NCBI GenBank assembly: GCA_019914995.1
Contig: CM034138.1
Span: 1,426,001 to 1,490,000, forward strand
From: Acanthochlamys bracteata
Taxonomy: Eukaryota > Streptophyta > Magnoliopsida > Pandanales > Velloziaceae
Length of the DNA: 64,000 nucleotides
Reading direction: 5' to 3'
Below are positions 24,886-38,591 of this stretch, in pieces. The translations under genes were made by a program, and so were the position numbers. Under the pieces are notes generated by a model. That model was given only the letters and a program-made list of their open reading frames with translations, searched no databases and was not told where the DNA came from. Position 1 is the stretch's first letter. The number at the start of each line of letters is the position of its first letter.

Positions 24886-26850
24886 GGCTTTTGTTATATA
24901 TATATTCTTTTAATGTAATAACATCGGCTACAGGCTCATCTTTATAAACAAAATATAAAAAAAATAACTCATTGCAGCGTAGCACATCAAGCACAAAGGG
25001 TGAGTTTTAGTTGAGGTAAACTTAAATCTTAGAAATTGAGATTAAAAAATTTAATTAAAAATATTAATAAAAATAAATTTTTGTATTAATTTAGTATTAA
25101 TAGTAAGTTTTAAAAGTAAATTTTTTAAAAAAGTTTGTTGATAGAAAAATTTATTTTTATAAGTTTTTTATTTTATATTAAAAATAAATTTAAAAAATAA
25201 AATTTATGGTGCAGATAAACACTTTCAAAGTTAATTTTGATGTATGACTTATTTTAGGTTGTCTTCTAATCACATGAAACTAACTTTTACGAAAGAAAAT
25301 TTCATGAAAATAAAATCTATAAGAAATAAATTTCAACAAACATAAAATTCGTAGTAAAGTAGTGTTAAAATAAAATTTTTTAGAATAGAATTCAATGTAA
25401 AGTAAAAATAAAATTCGAATGGTAACTGAAATATATAAAATATTAAATTTTTAATTTAATAAAAAAGTAAAACTCGATGGTAATTCAAACATGATCGAAT
25501 ACTATATTAAATGATTTTCTATAAATTCAACCTTAATAACTATCTAAAAAGTAAAATATCCAAAATTGTATAAACAACTACTTAATTTAGTAAACAAATA
25601 ATATTAATAATATCAACAGTTTATCTAATATCCTGGCCTTTAAAACTATGAATAGAACAGCTCAGCAACACTGTTGTTGTTCCTAGAAATTTTTTAAAAA
25701 GTAATCAAAGTTTTATTAATCTGATCTAATTATGTACCAAAAATAGTCCTTCGAAGAAAGAGCTACAGTATATATTAGTAGCAGACCAGATCATTATACA
25801 TAAATAATATATAAATTTTTATGATTTATGTCCTTCGTAAGTAAAATTAAATAGAATTCAGTTTCTGATATCAACGACTTATTTTTAATTATTATTTTTA
25901 AATTTAAATTTATTTTAATAAAATTTATTTTTATCCATTGAAACACGATCTCGGCAAAACATTAATGTCCATGATAGAGATGTGATTCAGGAATATAATC
26001 TTTCTTCTTTGATTACTGATGACTAGTGATAGCACGATTGCTGTAATTTTCTCCCATTTCATTTTCATAGGAAACTTTAATAAATTTTCTAGTAACAGGA
26101 CCATGAGTGATTAGATTGATAGGGATGAGTTTAGTTACTGCATGGGGAACAAACAATCAGGTGTCTTTGTTGTAGCTGAAATTTTTTCTTGAAATAGTAA
26201 AAAAATTAAATTAACTTTCACTAACTTATTTCTGAATAATTCACTTTTAATTTAGAAACACACGCTCAAAGATGATGGGAAATTTCATCTTGACTAGTTG
26301 TTGCTGAGAGAGTACCGTACAGTAAGTGCGTGTTTTAAATACACAAAATTTAGTTTATAAAATTTATAATTAAATTTTATAAAATTAAATTTATAAAAAT
26401 AAAATTCTATAAAAATAGGATTTAGAATAATATTTAAATAGTCAAATTCAAAATCTAAAGAAAATAAGCCATAGTATGAGAAATTCACTATTAAGATAGC
26501 ATGTCTCATCTTCTCTGAAGAGGAAAGGAATCAAAGTGTATTAAGCACTGTTATATATTAATGCCAATAGAAGAAGGCAAAACTTGTTAATAACATTAGA
26601 GGGGGAAAGGAATTAACTGTTGATAAACTAAACTTTGCACAAAAAGATAGCATCTTTTGCTGGTTATGCTTTGAAGTTTAATCAGCGAACCAATCATATG
26701 GTAATTAATAATGTAAATGTCAAAAGGTGGCAAGGTTCTTTCTTTTACCATAACACAAAGCTGTCTTTACGTAGTGTATAATGAGAGAGAACAAAATCAA
26801 GAACCCATCTTTCTGTATAGAATCTTGCCTTCTTTTTCACCTTCAACACT
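24886..26850. other. AT-rich intergenic region
   Basis: About 2 kb after the Harbinger right end. Highly A/T-rich with short palindromic words (TTTATAAAATTTATAATTAAATTTTATAAA near 26350-26390 is broken into inverted halves). No gene recognised. Confidence 0.5.
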
Positions 26851-27981
26851 TTTTGAGACAAGTAAAGTTTTGAAATTAGAAAAAGTGTAAAAGAAGCTTG
26901 ATTAGTTCATGCATCAATCACCTTATACTAAAGGTGCTTTTCCACTGCTTGCTTTTGCTGCTTTCCACTAAACATGTAACATTTCCCTTGCAAATCTTTT
27001 CCTAGTTCTGGTGAGAGATAAATAAATAATAAATGATCAAATTTGGACAAGTTCCGTTTTTTTCTTTCTCATAATTTCGGTGTGAAAAATGGCAATGCAA
27101 ATCAAAGTTTGCTTGGTAATTCTAGAAAAAAGTTAGTAAATAGTAAATTAAAGATAGAAAGAGAGAAGGAAGGAATTTCTAGATATGTATAGGGACAAAG
27201 GAAAAGACAGATACTGCAATGTCAGAGAGAGAGAAGAGAGTTGTAGGTCGTTGGGTGTGGTATTTGAATGGGTTGATTACACTCTTGTTTTTTCCCTCAT
27301 ATCTTCTCCCAATCTCTCTGTTCTTTTTTTTTCTTCTACCTTTTCCTTTCTTAAATATTCTTCTAATCTATTTATTTTTTTTCCACTTCTACTTCCCATC
27401 AGCTTCAGAAAGGTTTTTTTTTTTAGAGATGGGATGAAGATTATTATTTATAGTTGTTGAAAGTTGAAACATAAGAGAGATTCTTTTCTTTTCTCCCTGC
27501 TAGCTCTTCTTCAATTAATAAGCTTTGATGATAAATGGTTTGGTGCAGTTCCATATGCAGTAGTGTCACAAGGCTCGTTTTTTCTTTTGAAGAACCTTGT
27601 TGGAATCCATACCTACTAAAGTTCTGAACTTTCTTTCTCTTCCTGGGTTATCTTGGGTAAATCTTTTTGTGGAAATACTACTACCATCATCATTCTCCTA
27701 CTGCTGCTTTGCTTTGTGTGTCTTTTGCTGTGTTCTATGTAGCTTAGGGTTAGTGGTGGTATCCACCAGAGATGCAAGTCAGACTTTTAATCATCAATTC
27801 TTTTTTCCTCTCTTTAGTTTTTTGATGATATACTTTTGAGAGCTTGTAACTCCATTCTTGAATCTATCGTCTTTCTACAATTATCTGTTCTTTTCTTTTT
27901 TTTTTTTTTTTTTTTTGTTTTCATGCTTTCAATATTGACGCTAGCCCAGAAGGCCGAAAATTAGGCAGTAATATTCTGAAG
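26851..27981 (+). promoter_or_regulatory. Promoter and long leader region of the IDD gene
   Basis: Composition shifts to CT-rich sequence from about 27260. A 21-T run at 27896-27916 precedes a CAG at about 27950 that could be the acceptor of a 5'UTR intron, as is common in this gene family. Several short upstream ATGs (for example 27185) open frames of up to 91 codons without recognisable domains. Confidence 0.4.
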
Positions 27982-29980
27982 ATGAAAGAATTGGCAATTC
28001 AGCAGCACCAGGTCATGGAGGAGAACATGTCCAATCTAACTTCAGCTTCTGGTGAAGCTAGCGTCTCTTCAAACCAGCAGCAGTCTTCCTTTGCATCTCC
28101 AAACATAAACTCAACAAAAAAGAAGAGAAATCTCCCAGGAAATCCAGGTATATATGGCTCATAGTTTTTCATAAAACAAATTCGTTTGCGTACTTGATTT
28201 TTGTTTTGGTAAGCCTTATCGTGTTATGGTTTCTTGTGAATCTCAGACCCTGACGCTGAAGTGATAGCTTTGTCACCAAAAACGCTAATGGCAACAAACA
28301 GGTTCGTTTGTGAGATCTGCAACAAAGGGTTCCAGAGAGACCAGAACCTGCAGCTTCACAGGAGAGGCCACAACCTTCCATGGAAGCTTAAGCAAAGGTC
28401 TAGCAAAGAAATAAGGAAGAAGGTTTATGTTTGCCCAGAGCCATCATGTGTTCACCATGATCCTTCAAGGGCTCTTGGTGACCTGACCGGGATCAAGAAG
28501 CACTTCAGCAGGAAGCATGGTGAGAAGAAATGGAAATGTGAAAAATGCTCTAAGAAGTATGCTGTTCAATCTGATTGGAAGGCCCACTCAAAGATCTGCG
28601 GCACAAGAGAATATAGGTGCGATTGTGGAACCCTATTCTCAAGGTACACAACCCACCTTCACTGATGATCTCCTCAATTCTTGCCTTCTTTTCTTGGATT
28701 AAGCTATAGTTTTATACATATAATCACAAACATGTAGTTCCATCCAACACAAAGAATTCACAGGAAACATATATATGCCACCAAGAATATATAGTTTGTG
28801 TTATTAATTCTTTCATGTCTCGTATAAGATAGGGATGAACGAAGTATTAAGATCAAAACAAAAGGAAGAGAGAAATTTGCAGGAGTTAATCATTTCAATG
28901 GAGATTTTCCAACGATACCTTTTTTTCCTGTGTCAGTTTGAGGAATAAGTGGCAGGCACCATTTGTGTATGTTGTTTTGTTCTTATGTGTTGTTTGTTTT
29001 TTTACGCTGCTTTCGTTTTTTTTTCCCCTGAGTGGCTAGGCGGGTTGCTTTGCAGGAGAGATAGCTTTATTACACACAGAGCCTTCTGTGATGCCTTGGC
29101 CGAAGAGAGTGCGAGGACCATAACAGTAAACCACCCTAGTCTACCAAACCAACTGCTCTTGCCACAAGGGCATGTAGCTACAGCATGCCCTGAACCTTCT
29201 TCTTCTTCTCTTCCTTCAGCAAACACAACTCTACAACAACCCCAGTTATTTCAAGAACTCGCATTGAAAAGAGAGCAACAGCAGCAGCAGTTCAGTCTGA
29301 GACAAGAGATCCCACAATGGCTTTCAAACCAGGTACCAGGTCCACCTTCGCACGCATCCCTAGGCCACTTAGACTTGCCATCATCTATCTACACCAATAG
29401 GCTTGTAGAGCATGAGTTGATCAGTAGCCATGATCAGAACCCTACTGCTACTGCTACTCCCACTAGTCTCTACCATGGCTCTGCGGCTGCACCTTCTCCA
29501 CACTTTTCTGCTACTGCATTGCTCCAGAAAGCAGCACAGATGGGTGCAACCATGGGCAAAGCTCAAGGTCTCATGGCAACTCTCAGCACAACTACCAATA
29601 AAACCTGCTTTGATCTTGGCTTGCCTTCTCCACAACAGCAGGAGAGCGTGGACATGATTCCTTCTTCTTCTGAACTAATCTATAAGTCCTTAGAGATTGT
29701 TGGAGGAATGATGAGTTCGAGAAGAGATCAAGAGATGATCAACAATGCCAGGGAAACTACTGGTCTGGAGACGTCGGCAAGAATAAGCAATGGAAAGAAT
29801 AACGAGGAAGCAGGGAAGATAGGAGACGATGATGAAGAGATGACTAGAGATTTCTTGGGACTGGGGGCGTTTCCTCAGAGAGACATTCTCGACATGGCAG
29901 GGATTAGTAATCCATGCATGAACTCCACGAACACTTACGAGCAGAACCAGCAAAGTAAAGAACAGTGGCCTGGCTGCTAA
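27982..29980 (+). CDS. INDETERMINATE-domain (IDD) C2H2 zinc-finger factor
   Basis: Three exons: 27982-28147, 28247-28643 and 29056-29980, in phase, giving about 495 aa. KKKR at residues 46-49 starts the ID domain and serves as a nuclear signal. Four fingers follow: CEIC at 77-97, CPEPSC at 118-146, CEKC at 153-173 and CDCG at 180-199. The second intron falls inside the last finger (FSR/RDSF), the usual IDD position. The C-terminal half has the two family motifs LLQKAAQMGATMG and TRDFLGLGAF, with Gln/Ser-rich stretches between. IDD proteins are plant-specific DNA-binding regulators, several acting with DELLA, SHR or SCR; the exact subfamily is not assigned. Unspliced, the exon 2 frame ends 22 bases past its donor. 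Confidence 0.95.
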
Positions 29981-32060
29981 GTCTAGCTATAGTTATAGCG
30001 CTAGCCCTTTTGTGCATGTTTTACTTTTGGAACCATTCAATTCTTTCGATCGCTCTTTCAATCTTCCCAAAGGGGAGAAAATTTTGTTTCAGCAAAAGAT
30101 GAGAATGTAGATGCCATGCAATTCATGTTCTGCTAATTATTCAAGCAACTCTACCTCTGATATTCTATTTTATGGTTACTGCTGGATATATATGTTCTAC
30201 AGAGTTGATTTACTTCAAGAGCGATAACAGGAGAAATGTGAGAAAGAAAGTGTTACTGTGATCAGTTAATTAAAATGAATGTGGTGAGTTTTGGGAGGAA
30301 ACCCAAGCAAGCCAAACAAAGAGAAAGGGAAAACCCAGGTTTTGATTGATTCTATCTGTTAATTCTTATGGTTTCTGTACTTTGGATTGCAGCTTTGTTC
30401 AGTGTGACTGTGATCTGTTGTAGTTTCTAATATATTTATAATAATTTAGTGTTGTTATAACAAAACTTTTTTAGTAATTGATACAGTTTTAATACAACAA
30501 AATAAAAAATAATTTTAAATAAATTTCTAATTTATTTCTAAATATAACTTAAATATATTTTTACAATATGTATTTCCCAAAAATTTTACTACATTATAGT
30601 CTAAAGAAAAGAAGAGAAATGGAGATGAAATCATGAAGCTGCAATGGAAGAGAGAGCACAGCGTGGTCTCTCTCCATTGATGATTGATATCAATTAAGTC
30701 AACAAACACGTAGCTTCACGGCTCTCTATGATATCTACTACACATATCTAGATACGTATTAATATGTAAAACACAATATCTAATAAGATTTTCAATGCAG
30801 TAGTCAATTTCGTCGGCGATTATTGACTGGAATTGGAAATTTAGAAAATGGAAGAAAAATGGCATCTCCTCTCCCTTCCAATTCCAGAAAAACATTGACC
30901 CTTCTAGTCATTGGCGATAATTTCATTCACAGCATTCAAAAGAATTCACTAACGATGATATCTTCAAAAATATTGCGGACAGCTGAAAACTCTTGATCAG
31001 GTGTACTTATTTACATTTGCGATCCCTTTCAACTATCAATCAAAGTGATATATTATCCGATTCAAAAATTTCTGAATCAATTTATTTAATTTAAATTAAA
31101 ATTAAAAATTATTAAAAATTATTATATTTATAATTAATTGTTATTTTTTATGTTTTAATAAAATAATATAAGATAAAAATTATAATTATCGAAAGTATTA
31201 TTATAAATTTTTAAATGAAGAATTTAAATTTATAAAAAATATTACTATATATTTATAATTATAAAATTTAATTATAACTATATATTTTAAAAATAAAAAT
31301 AAAATTTTTTTTTGTTATATTCTAAAGACAGATAAAAAATACTAAAAATTTACATTCTAATAAACTTTCATCATATATTTTATTAAAAATATCATGCACA
31401 TTCATTTTAATTAATTTTATAATTTTATTTAAATTGAAAAATATATAATTAAAATTAATAAATTAAATTGAAATTTATAATTTTACATCTATATAAATTT
31501 ATAATTAAATTAAATTAAATTAATCTAATTTAATTATTAAATATATTGATTTAAAAATTAATTTATTAATTTAAATGGTCACCTCTGCATATATTCCAGT
31601 CGGTGTGCATTAGTTCGTAAGTTGATAAAGTTCATAAAAACCAAGTCATACTCATCTTCAACAGGAATAAATAAGTAAAATTTAAAAAATATGTCAGAAA
31701 ATGATGCAAGTTTTAAAGGAAGCCATAAAGGAAAAAAAATTGAACATGAAAGAAAGATAAGAAGAGGGGCAATGATTGACGTTGGAATAACTCATCCATG
31801 ATCATGATCACCCAGCTATCAATCATCAGTTGAACGAGGGAACTAAATATAATTTCAGACTTTCTAGACTAATTTGGCATTATTTAAAATGACTTGTTTA
31901 ATTTTTATTAAAAATTACTTTTAACATCAATAAATTAAAACAATATTATATAAATTTTAAAGAAATATAAAAGTTATTTTATAAATTTTTTAATAAAAGC
32001 TTTCATTAAGCTATTCTAAACGATCTTTTAATGATGGTTTCGGACCCATTCTTTTCAAGG
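29981..32060. other. Intergenic region downstream of the IDD gene
   Basis: IDD 3' UTR to about 30200, then very AT-rich DNA (31080-31570 is almost entirely A/T). No gene or known element seen before the MITE at 32061. Confidence 0.5.
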
Positions 32061-32304
32061 AGCGGCGTTTGGCTAAAATATTAAACATAATTTTTTAATT
32101 TTATTCACATTTTTTAATATATATATTTATTAATATCTAAAAATTTTATTTAAAAATTTAAAAAATATAGAATAATTTTGTATAGTAAAAATTTTATATT
32201 ATTTATTTTTATTTTTAAATAAAAAGATAAATTTATTTTTTAAAATAAATAAAAATAATTTTTATTTAAAAAAAATTATTTAAAAATAACTCTCAAACGT
32301 CTCC
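32061..32304. mobile_element. Tourist-like MITE, divergent copy
   Basis: About 244 bp. The left end AGCGGCGTTTGGCT and the inverted right end GGAGACGTTTGAGA match around GTTTG. The A/T-rich interior has the AAAATTTAxAAA words seen in the MITEs at 48955 and 55341. Length and end layout fit those copies, but no clean target duplication is visible. Confidence 0.45.
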
Positions 32305-35300
32305 AGAGTAATCAAGGTTATGAAATAGACTACGGATAAAAACCACTCAACTTTCTTTTTCTTTCTTTTTAAGAAGAAAACAAAGCATACGAAAGCCTAA
32401 CATATTCCAGATGCTGCACTGTTTGACGGCACGGAAACATTCTCACGTGGTCCGTAAAGAAAAAAAAAAGGAAAAATATTGCTCGTGAACCTGATCTCCT
32501 GCATAACAGTACTCGGGATTAATTTCATATCAGTTGCATACCGGTACTTGGCCAGAGATCTGCACAAAAGCTTCACAAGAAGTATATTAACATTTACCAC
32601 TTACACAATCAACAACTATTATAAACAACAACATAATATTTATTCAGCATTTTAGTTATACAACTATAATATAACTTCATAAACATAAGGAATTAGATTT
32701 TGGTGTAACAAGTCATGAAATAAGAAGTCAAAGAGCTTTGAGGGCTTAGGATCCTCTTTCTCACAAAAGGCCAAGCTGAAACTTGTATTGCAGCACTGCT
32801 TGCAATAGCTCAGGTCCCCATGTTAGAAACAGAGTGAACTGACTACTACTGCTTAAAGAAAAACCTTACTCCAACACTGTAACTAACCCCCATGCACATC
32901 TCTTATGCTCTCTTCACGTGTGCTCCACTTCTCTCGACTATAACTCTTCTGTAGTATATTAACCCAAATCCCATAACAATTTTCCTATTTCACATTAGAT
33001 CTGTACAGAAATAACTTTTATCAAACTGGTATCTGTTGTTGTATTTATAATACCATGAAAAAGAGTAGTACTCTGATATGTTTGGTCCGAGTTCACTAAC
33101 GGATACTGAGATCTGATAAAGTTATATTACACTCATGGGTGGTCCTACAGATCCTAGCTTTGATGCAGCTGAAGAATAATAACACTACTACAAAATTTTC
33201 TAAAGAGTATCATGATCATGACAGCAAGCAAACTCATAGCGCAGCAGAAGAAAGAAAATTGAAGATGTGAAGAGAGTACTGACTTCTGGTTGCTGTTACT
33301 CACAAGGCAGGTCTGATGACTGAACTGAAGCTCTCCCTCTTCTTTGATGGCTCCCACTGCTACTGAGTTAGATTAGACAACCAGTGAAGTCAAAAATTAG
33401 ATAGTAATGCATCTTTCACAGCTTCAAAGTTCCCAGAAAGCAGACACTAGTCAATAGCCACTTAAAAGAACTAAACAAAGATGACCAACCATCTATTTCT
33501 ATATTATACTATAACATACAAAGACGAACCAAAGAATTATACAATAACACAGAACAAATATATATATATATATATATATACCCCTGATATCCAACCCTTT
33601 TATTTAATACTACCAGCACTTGCCCAGATCTAATCTGCAAAATTTATGAGCTACATTCAACAATCATCATACCAAGCAACAACTATACTAGTTTCAGTTT
33701 TACAAGTTCCATATCAGTTAAACCATAAAAAGATAAAAGTAGCATAATTACAAATGAAGCCGTTGGCAGGTATCCTTGTATATAAAATTTAACCTGTGAT
33801 TATGGTGCAAAGTACTGCCCTTGAAAGTGAAGTTAGACTAGAAAGCATGTTTATGACCAGTCTTACATACATAATCTAACTTGTTTTCAACGCACATTTA
33901 ATTCATATATTACAGAAACTCAAAGTACAGGCAGGACTTGGCTTGAATAGGTTAGCCTGACTGTAACTTTAGGCCCTTAGTCTCAAGTCTACCCCTTTCA
34001 GAACCTAGATTCCTCTCAGAGTATCTACCTCAATTGAGGGCACGCCTACTGTCTGAAAATTTCAATAGCTACCGCACAGCATGCAGGAGGAAACGCTTGT
34101 CACAGATGCAGAGACTCTGTTATGTACTTAATAATGACAAATCTTGCTCATTACATGGGAGTAACTCCCATTCCTGTCGATGAACATGTCAACCAACAGT
34201 ATAGTGAATAATGAAATAAACTAATGCACCCTCTGGAAATGACAAAGAAAAATTTGAAGGCAATAAAAATGTCAGTATGTCAAGTGGCATGGATTAGATC
34301 GGCATATAATCTACTGAGTCGAAAGAAAATGCTATTTAGAAATACAAACAAAACTACCGTTGCATAGTTGTTCTTGCACATGTTCATTGATTTAATGGTG
34401 GTTTTACGTTATACGTTCTCGTCCTACACAATACAACTCAAGCAATTGGGTATTATGTCTAAAAGCATTATTGGACACCCATCACCTTAAGCAATCTCAT
34501 GACATAGTAACATTAGGTCAGCAGATACTAATAGGTTAAACTTTTTCTACAAGATATTTGCTTTACCATGTGCTTATCAAGATGCATTGCATAATTTTGC
34601 AATGAGAACTGAAAAAAAAAGGATGACAAACCACTACCAGTTAATACAAAAAAACAGTAGGCTTGGGCTATACTACCACAAAGCAGACTTACAACAACAG
34701 TAGCATAATAATTGAATAAGAGTAAATGGAATGTATGCCGATTAATAATCATAAATAATTAGTAGAGCAATTGATGGTCCAAAACTTAGTGACATGAAAT
34801 TGCTTTCACGAATTCAAACATATATCGGAAAAACAAGGGCAACACTCATGCAAAATGCTTTTCTGAAACTCCACCATGTTTGTAATAATAAAGAAGCTTG
34901 TGCAATAACCAAATCAGTAAGAACATATCCAGTCCTCTTACACTACCCATTGCCGTAGAAGTGGGACTTTTAAGCTGTCGTCCATATCCTAACCGAACAT
35001 TATTGGTTTCTGTTTAGTTATAATTCTTTATTATTTCAATCTCTAAACTATACCAATACTAAATTTACATACAAATATACGAAGTAAACTCGGTTAACCC
35101 GTTGTCCTGACTGATCAAATGAATATGAACAAAGATAAGCAGTATCTACTTCTCTTCTAGTATACACATATACCAGATGATCAACTTCGAGATAAGACAG
35201 GAGTAAATGTGATTGACAGTTACCTGATAATGCCAAAATCTTGAGCTTAGTATCTTTGCTCCAGCTAAAAAAACCCTTAACCAGCAAAACGAATTCGCAT

Positions 35301-35386
35301 TAGTCATACAAATATACATTTTAATTAGCACATGAAACTAGAATCTGACAATTGGAGATGTGATATTGAAAGGTCCCTCGCCTCAT
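32305..35386. other. Gene-poor region downstream of the EF-hand gene
   Basis: About 3 kb of mixed composition that looks partly transcribed but carries no domain. An (AT)n microsatellite lies at 33558-33580. A short minus-strand open stretch at 33298-33357 ends at a consensus donor (CTT/GTGAGT) and follows a CAG, so it could be a non-coding or terminal exon. I cannot link it to a protein. Confidence 0.4.
33558..33580. repeat. (AT)n microsatellite
   Basis: About 11 uninterrupted TA dinucleotides. Confidence 0.9.
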
Positions 35387-38300
35387 TCAGTGCAACTCCA
35401 ACTGAAAGACCAATGAACTTGATTGACATAAGTACAGTATCTGCTCGTAGGATACCAGCTCTAACTGAAAAAATTGGAGCGGAAGAGCAGTAAGTTTCAC
35501 ATAATAACTCAAAGCACTAACGAAATTCATCATGATATGTGTTTTCTTCTTCTTCAGTGAAAATGGTACTTTAAAGACATAGGGGTGATCAATCATCTCT
35601 TGAAGGCTTAGATGCCCATCCTTGTCTTCATCTGCCTGTAGAAAGAAATCCCACATCAATATTACAAAGACAAATATACATTCAAGAATAAAATGCATAC
35701 ATAACCCTATCTGGAGAGATCAGAATTTCCATTAGGTACCCATGAACAGATATATAACAGTACGATCTATGGACTTCCCGAGACAAATTTTAAAGCATAG
35801 ACCAAGATGCAGCATACACTACGAAAATTATAGTCTATCAGTTAAATGCAAACACAATAAACTGGAGGGTTCCTAGGAGAGAAACGAAACTTGCAGTGCC
35901 TGCTTGATGAACTAGCTTGGAGTATGTTAAAGTTAAAATTTTGACATCAGCTTTAGGTTCTGGAAGGAAAGCTAAGTAACAAACTGGTATATATATATGA
36001 ACCAAACTTGCCAAAAAGATATTAGACAATAATGACAAACTATTATGATAAGTTAGTCTTCATCCAGCATGTACCTTGGAAGCATTCATTCATAATATCC
36101 TGGACTCAAGGGAGATGAGAGCTATTTAGCCAGCTATGTTGCCCAAACCATGAGGAACATCAACGTAGATATAGGACATAGGTAAAAAATAATAATAATA
36201 AAGAAACTTTTGAATATTCATACAACATACAGCAGATAGGGACAGGTTCAAGTGCGAGATCAAGGATTATATGGTTGTCTCTCAAATCAAAACGCAAACA
36301 TGAAAAATCAGCTTAACTAGGGTTTGTATTTCCAATATTCCAAAGAATTTTGTCTGCGCATAAGTTACTTAAATGAGTTTTATGTTTCAAAAACTAAATC
36401 CGAGTGGAGAAAAAGACATGCTAGTGCAGTTAACTGCTTTTAGGATGAAGGTCTCAACACCAGCCACTACCAGGCTAAGTAAACTGCATTCTTGTCGATA
36501 ACAAATATCCGAGAAACAACCAGATGACTGTAGTACAAAGACTTTTTACCAAGTGGCACTTCTGTACATGAAAACCTTAACAGAAAAGTATGGCAGAAAA
36601 AGGTTCATACCTGTGACAGTAAATACTCAGCTTGTTGGTTTGCATAATAGTGCTCTGATGGATGAATATTCCCAATTATTGGTCTCAGTTCATTATCCGA
36701 AAGAAAACTGACAATTAAGGTATCATTGACCTCAGAGGAAAGATATCTATTATGTTATTCAAACAAAGAGATATTAGTGTGTACCCATTCTTGTCCCAAT
36801 CAAGCTTCACAAACAGTTTCTTAGCAGGTGCTACACTTGTTGTGTCCGAATCACTAAACACTTCATCATAATTGTTAAGGGATTCAAAGAGGTTACGGAA
36901 AAATTCTTGAAAGCTAAGTTTACCATCATAGTCCATATCTCTTTCCCTGAAAGGAAAGACAAAGTTTATGAACCAAATTGTTAGAAACTCGGCCAACTCT
37001 GAAGCAACTTCATACAAATAACACTTTCATTGCGTCAGAAAAAGATGCAAGGTAGCTTAGTATCAGGAGAAACTTGCAACTACAGACAGGTTGGGCAAAT
37101 AATTCAAGGGCAATGATACGAAGCCCTTAAATGATTTGCACTGTAATGGCTAGCAACAAAACACTAGCTGCAAATATAATACCTTATTTCTTCTCTACAT
37201 AACCATTGAATCAGTTTTGGGTTACTACTGTCTGCTGGATGCAAGAACCTGAAAGACAAAACAAACTAACAATAGAGATTTATAGGAGATAAGATGAACA
37301 GTATTGCAGCTTTAACTCCAGAATATCACTCACTCATTAAACTCTGTTAGATTCAAATGGCCATCCTCATCAATGTCTGAAGCATTGAAATGATCCTCCT
37401 TCCACCAACCCATGTCTTGACTATCACCTGGCACCAATCATAAATGAGAAGAACAAATCAAGAAGCAGCTCTCCCATCTTGATGAAACGATGCTTGGAAA
37501 TATGAAACAGTATATATGCATTTCGAAAGGGATGCTGTGGCAGCAGGAGAGAAGCCACAAGGGGCAAGATACAAAAATAGCTAAGCAACTGAAGTACCTC
37601 CCTTGCCACAGGAAAGTAGTCATACCTGAGGGTATGCCTTCACTTCACTTAGTAAGCACGTAAGCGATCTATAGCAATCTATATATGTACATAAACACAA
37701 ATTGATTACATGAACATTAAACAAGAAAGTGGTCCTGACATATAACATTAAACCCAATATGAAACAGTTGCACATCTATAGTGCATTACTTAAATCTATT
37801 TCTACCTATAAATGCACTTGCATTCTTAAAGACAACCAACTTCAACAAATACCGATGATTTTCCTTCATACACACTCCTTGACTCAATCAACTATTAATT
37901 CTGAGGCATCTAATAGATCAAAAGATATGAAGAGGTGAGATATGACAGCAGTATGAGTAGTATAGCAACAAATTCTTTCCTTTCCGTAGAACAAACAATC
38001 GCCAATATTCACGCTTTATGCCCATATAAAATCTTGCATGGTAAAACTAAATATAAGAGAAATAATTCTTGAACAGATAGATCTACGGAAAAGGGAAGGA
38101 AGTTCACCTGCCCATCTCGGTGGTTCGAACTCATTAAACGAGACCAACCCATCACGATTCTTATCATGTCGTTCCAAATCAATCTTCAACCGGCGCAAGA
38201 GATCGCGCCTAGACTGCTCCAAATTCCAGTCAACGAGCTCCGCAGCGGTAACGAATCCATCAGAAGGCGACACATCAATGTTAGGGAACAGAACCACAAT

Positions 38301-38591
38301 TCGATCTGTGACATTGAATCTTTCTTCGTCGTTGATGTAATTCTCAATAAGCTCAGGCTGCGATTCGAATCCGGGTGCGTGATCAATGTCCGCGACTAAC
38401 GGATCGAAGGGAATTTTATGGTTGTGGTTGCTGTTGTGGAGCCCGCTGCGGCGGAGCTTGAGGCGGCGGTGATGGTTCTGCCGGAGGTGATTTTGATTTG
38501 GTTGTGATCGATAGAGGAAGATGAGAAGAAGAACAAGGAAGAGAGCGATAATAGAGTAGAACACTAATCTCGATTGCTTCTTTCTCACCAT
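35387..38591 (-). CDS. Six-EF-hand CREC-type calcium-binding protein with altered C terminus
   Basis: Six exons: 38108-38591, 37334-37427, 37183-37248, 36785-36946, 36611-36707 and 35387-35635, giving about 383 aa as written. An N-terminal signal anchor (SRLVFYSIIALFLVLLLIFLY) precedes six EF-hand loops. The first is degenerate; DKNRDGLVSFNE, DIDEDGHLNLTE, DMDYDGKLSFQE, DWDKNGFLSDNE and DEDKDGHLSLQE are near-canonical. This is the reticulocalbin/calumenin layout of secretory-pathway calcium binders. The ATG at 38591 is the first; the codon opening the frame further upstream is GTG. In the last exon the frame after DHPYVF shifts: the neighbouring frame reads FTEEEENTYHDEFR then TAG at 35517-35519, like the HDEF end of calumenins. 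The actual frame replaces it with about 60 unrelated residues. A one-base loss near 35568-35575 or a sequence error explains this. Confidence 0.85.

Noticed and set aside
27185-27460. 91-codon frame upstream of the IDD gene
   Set aside because: Phe/Leu/Ser-rich translation of a CT-rich leader; no family resemblance.
32900-32960. miR164/miR390-like words (CACGTGTGCTCC, AGCTCAGG)
   Set aside because: Neither is a near-exact mature miRNA, and no convincing hairpin partner was seen by eye.
33154-33357. 67-codon minus-strand frame as a small peptide gene
   Set aside because: Opens with GTG, not ATG; only its splice-like donor is notable.
35387-35520. The 60-residue CREC extension as a genuine new domain
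   Set aside because: Composition is intron-like and the abandoned frame matches the family end exactly, so it is read-through after a shift.
38365-38385. TTCGAATCC word resembling a tRNA T-loop
   Set aside because: Lies inside the EF-hand coding exon and lacks any tRNA arms.
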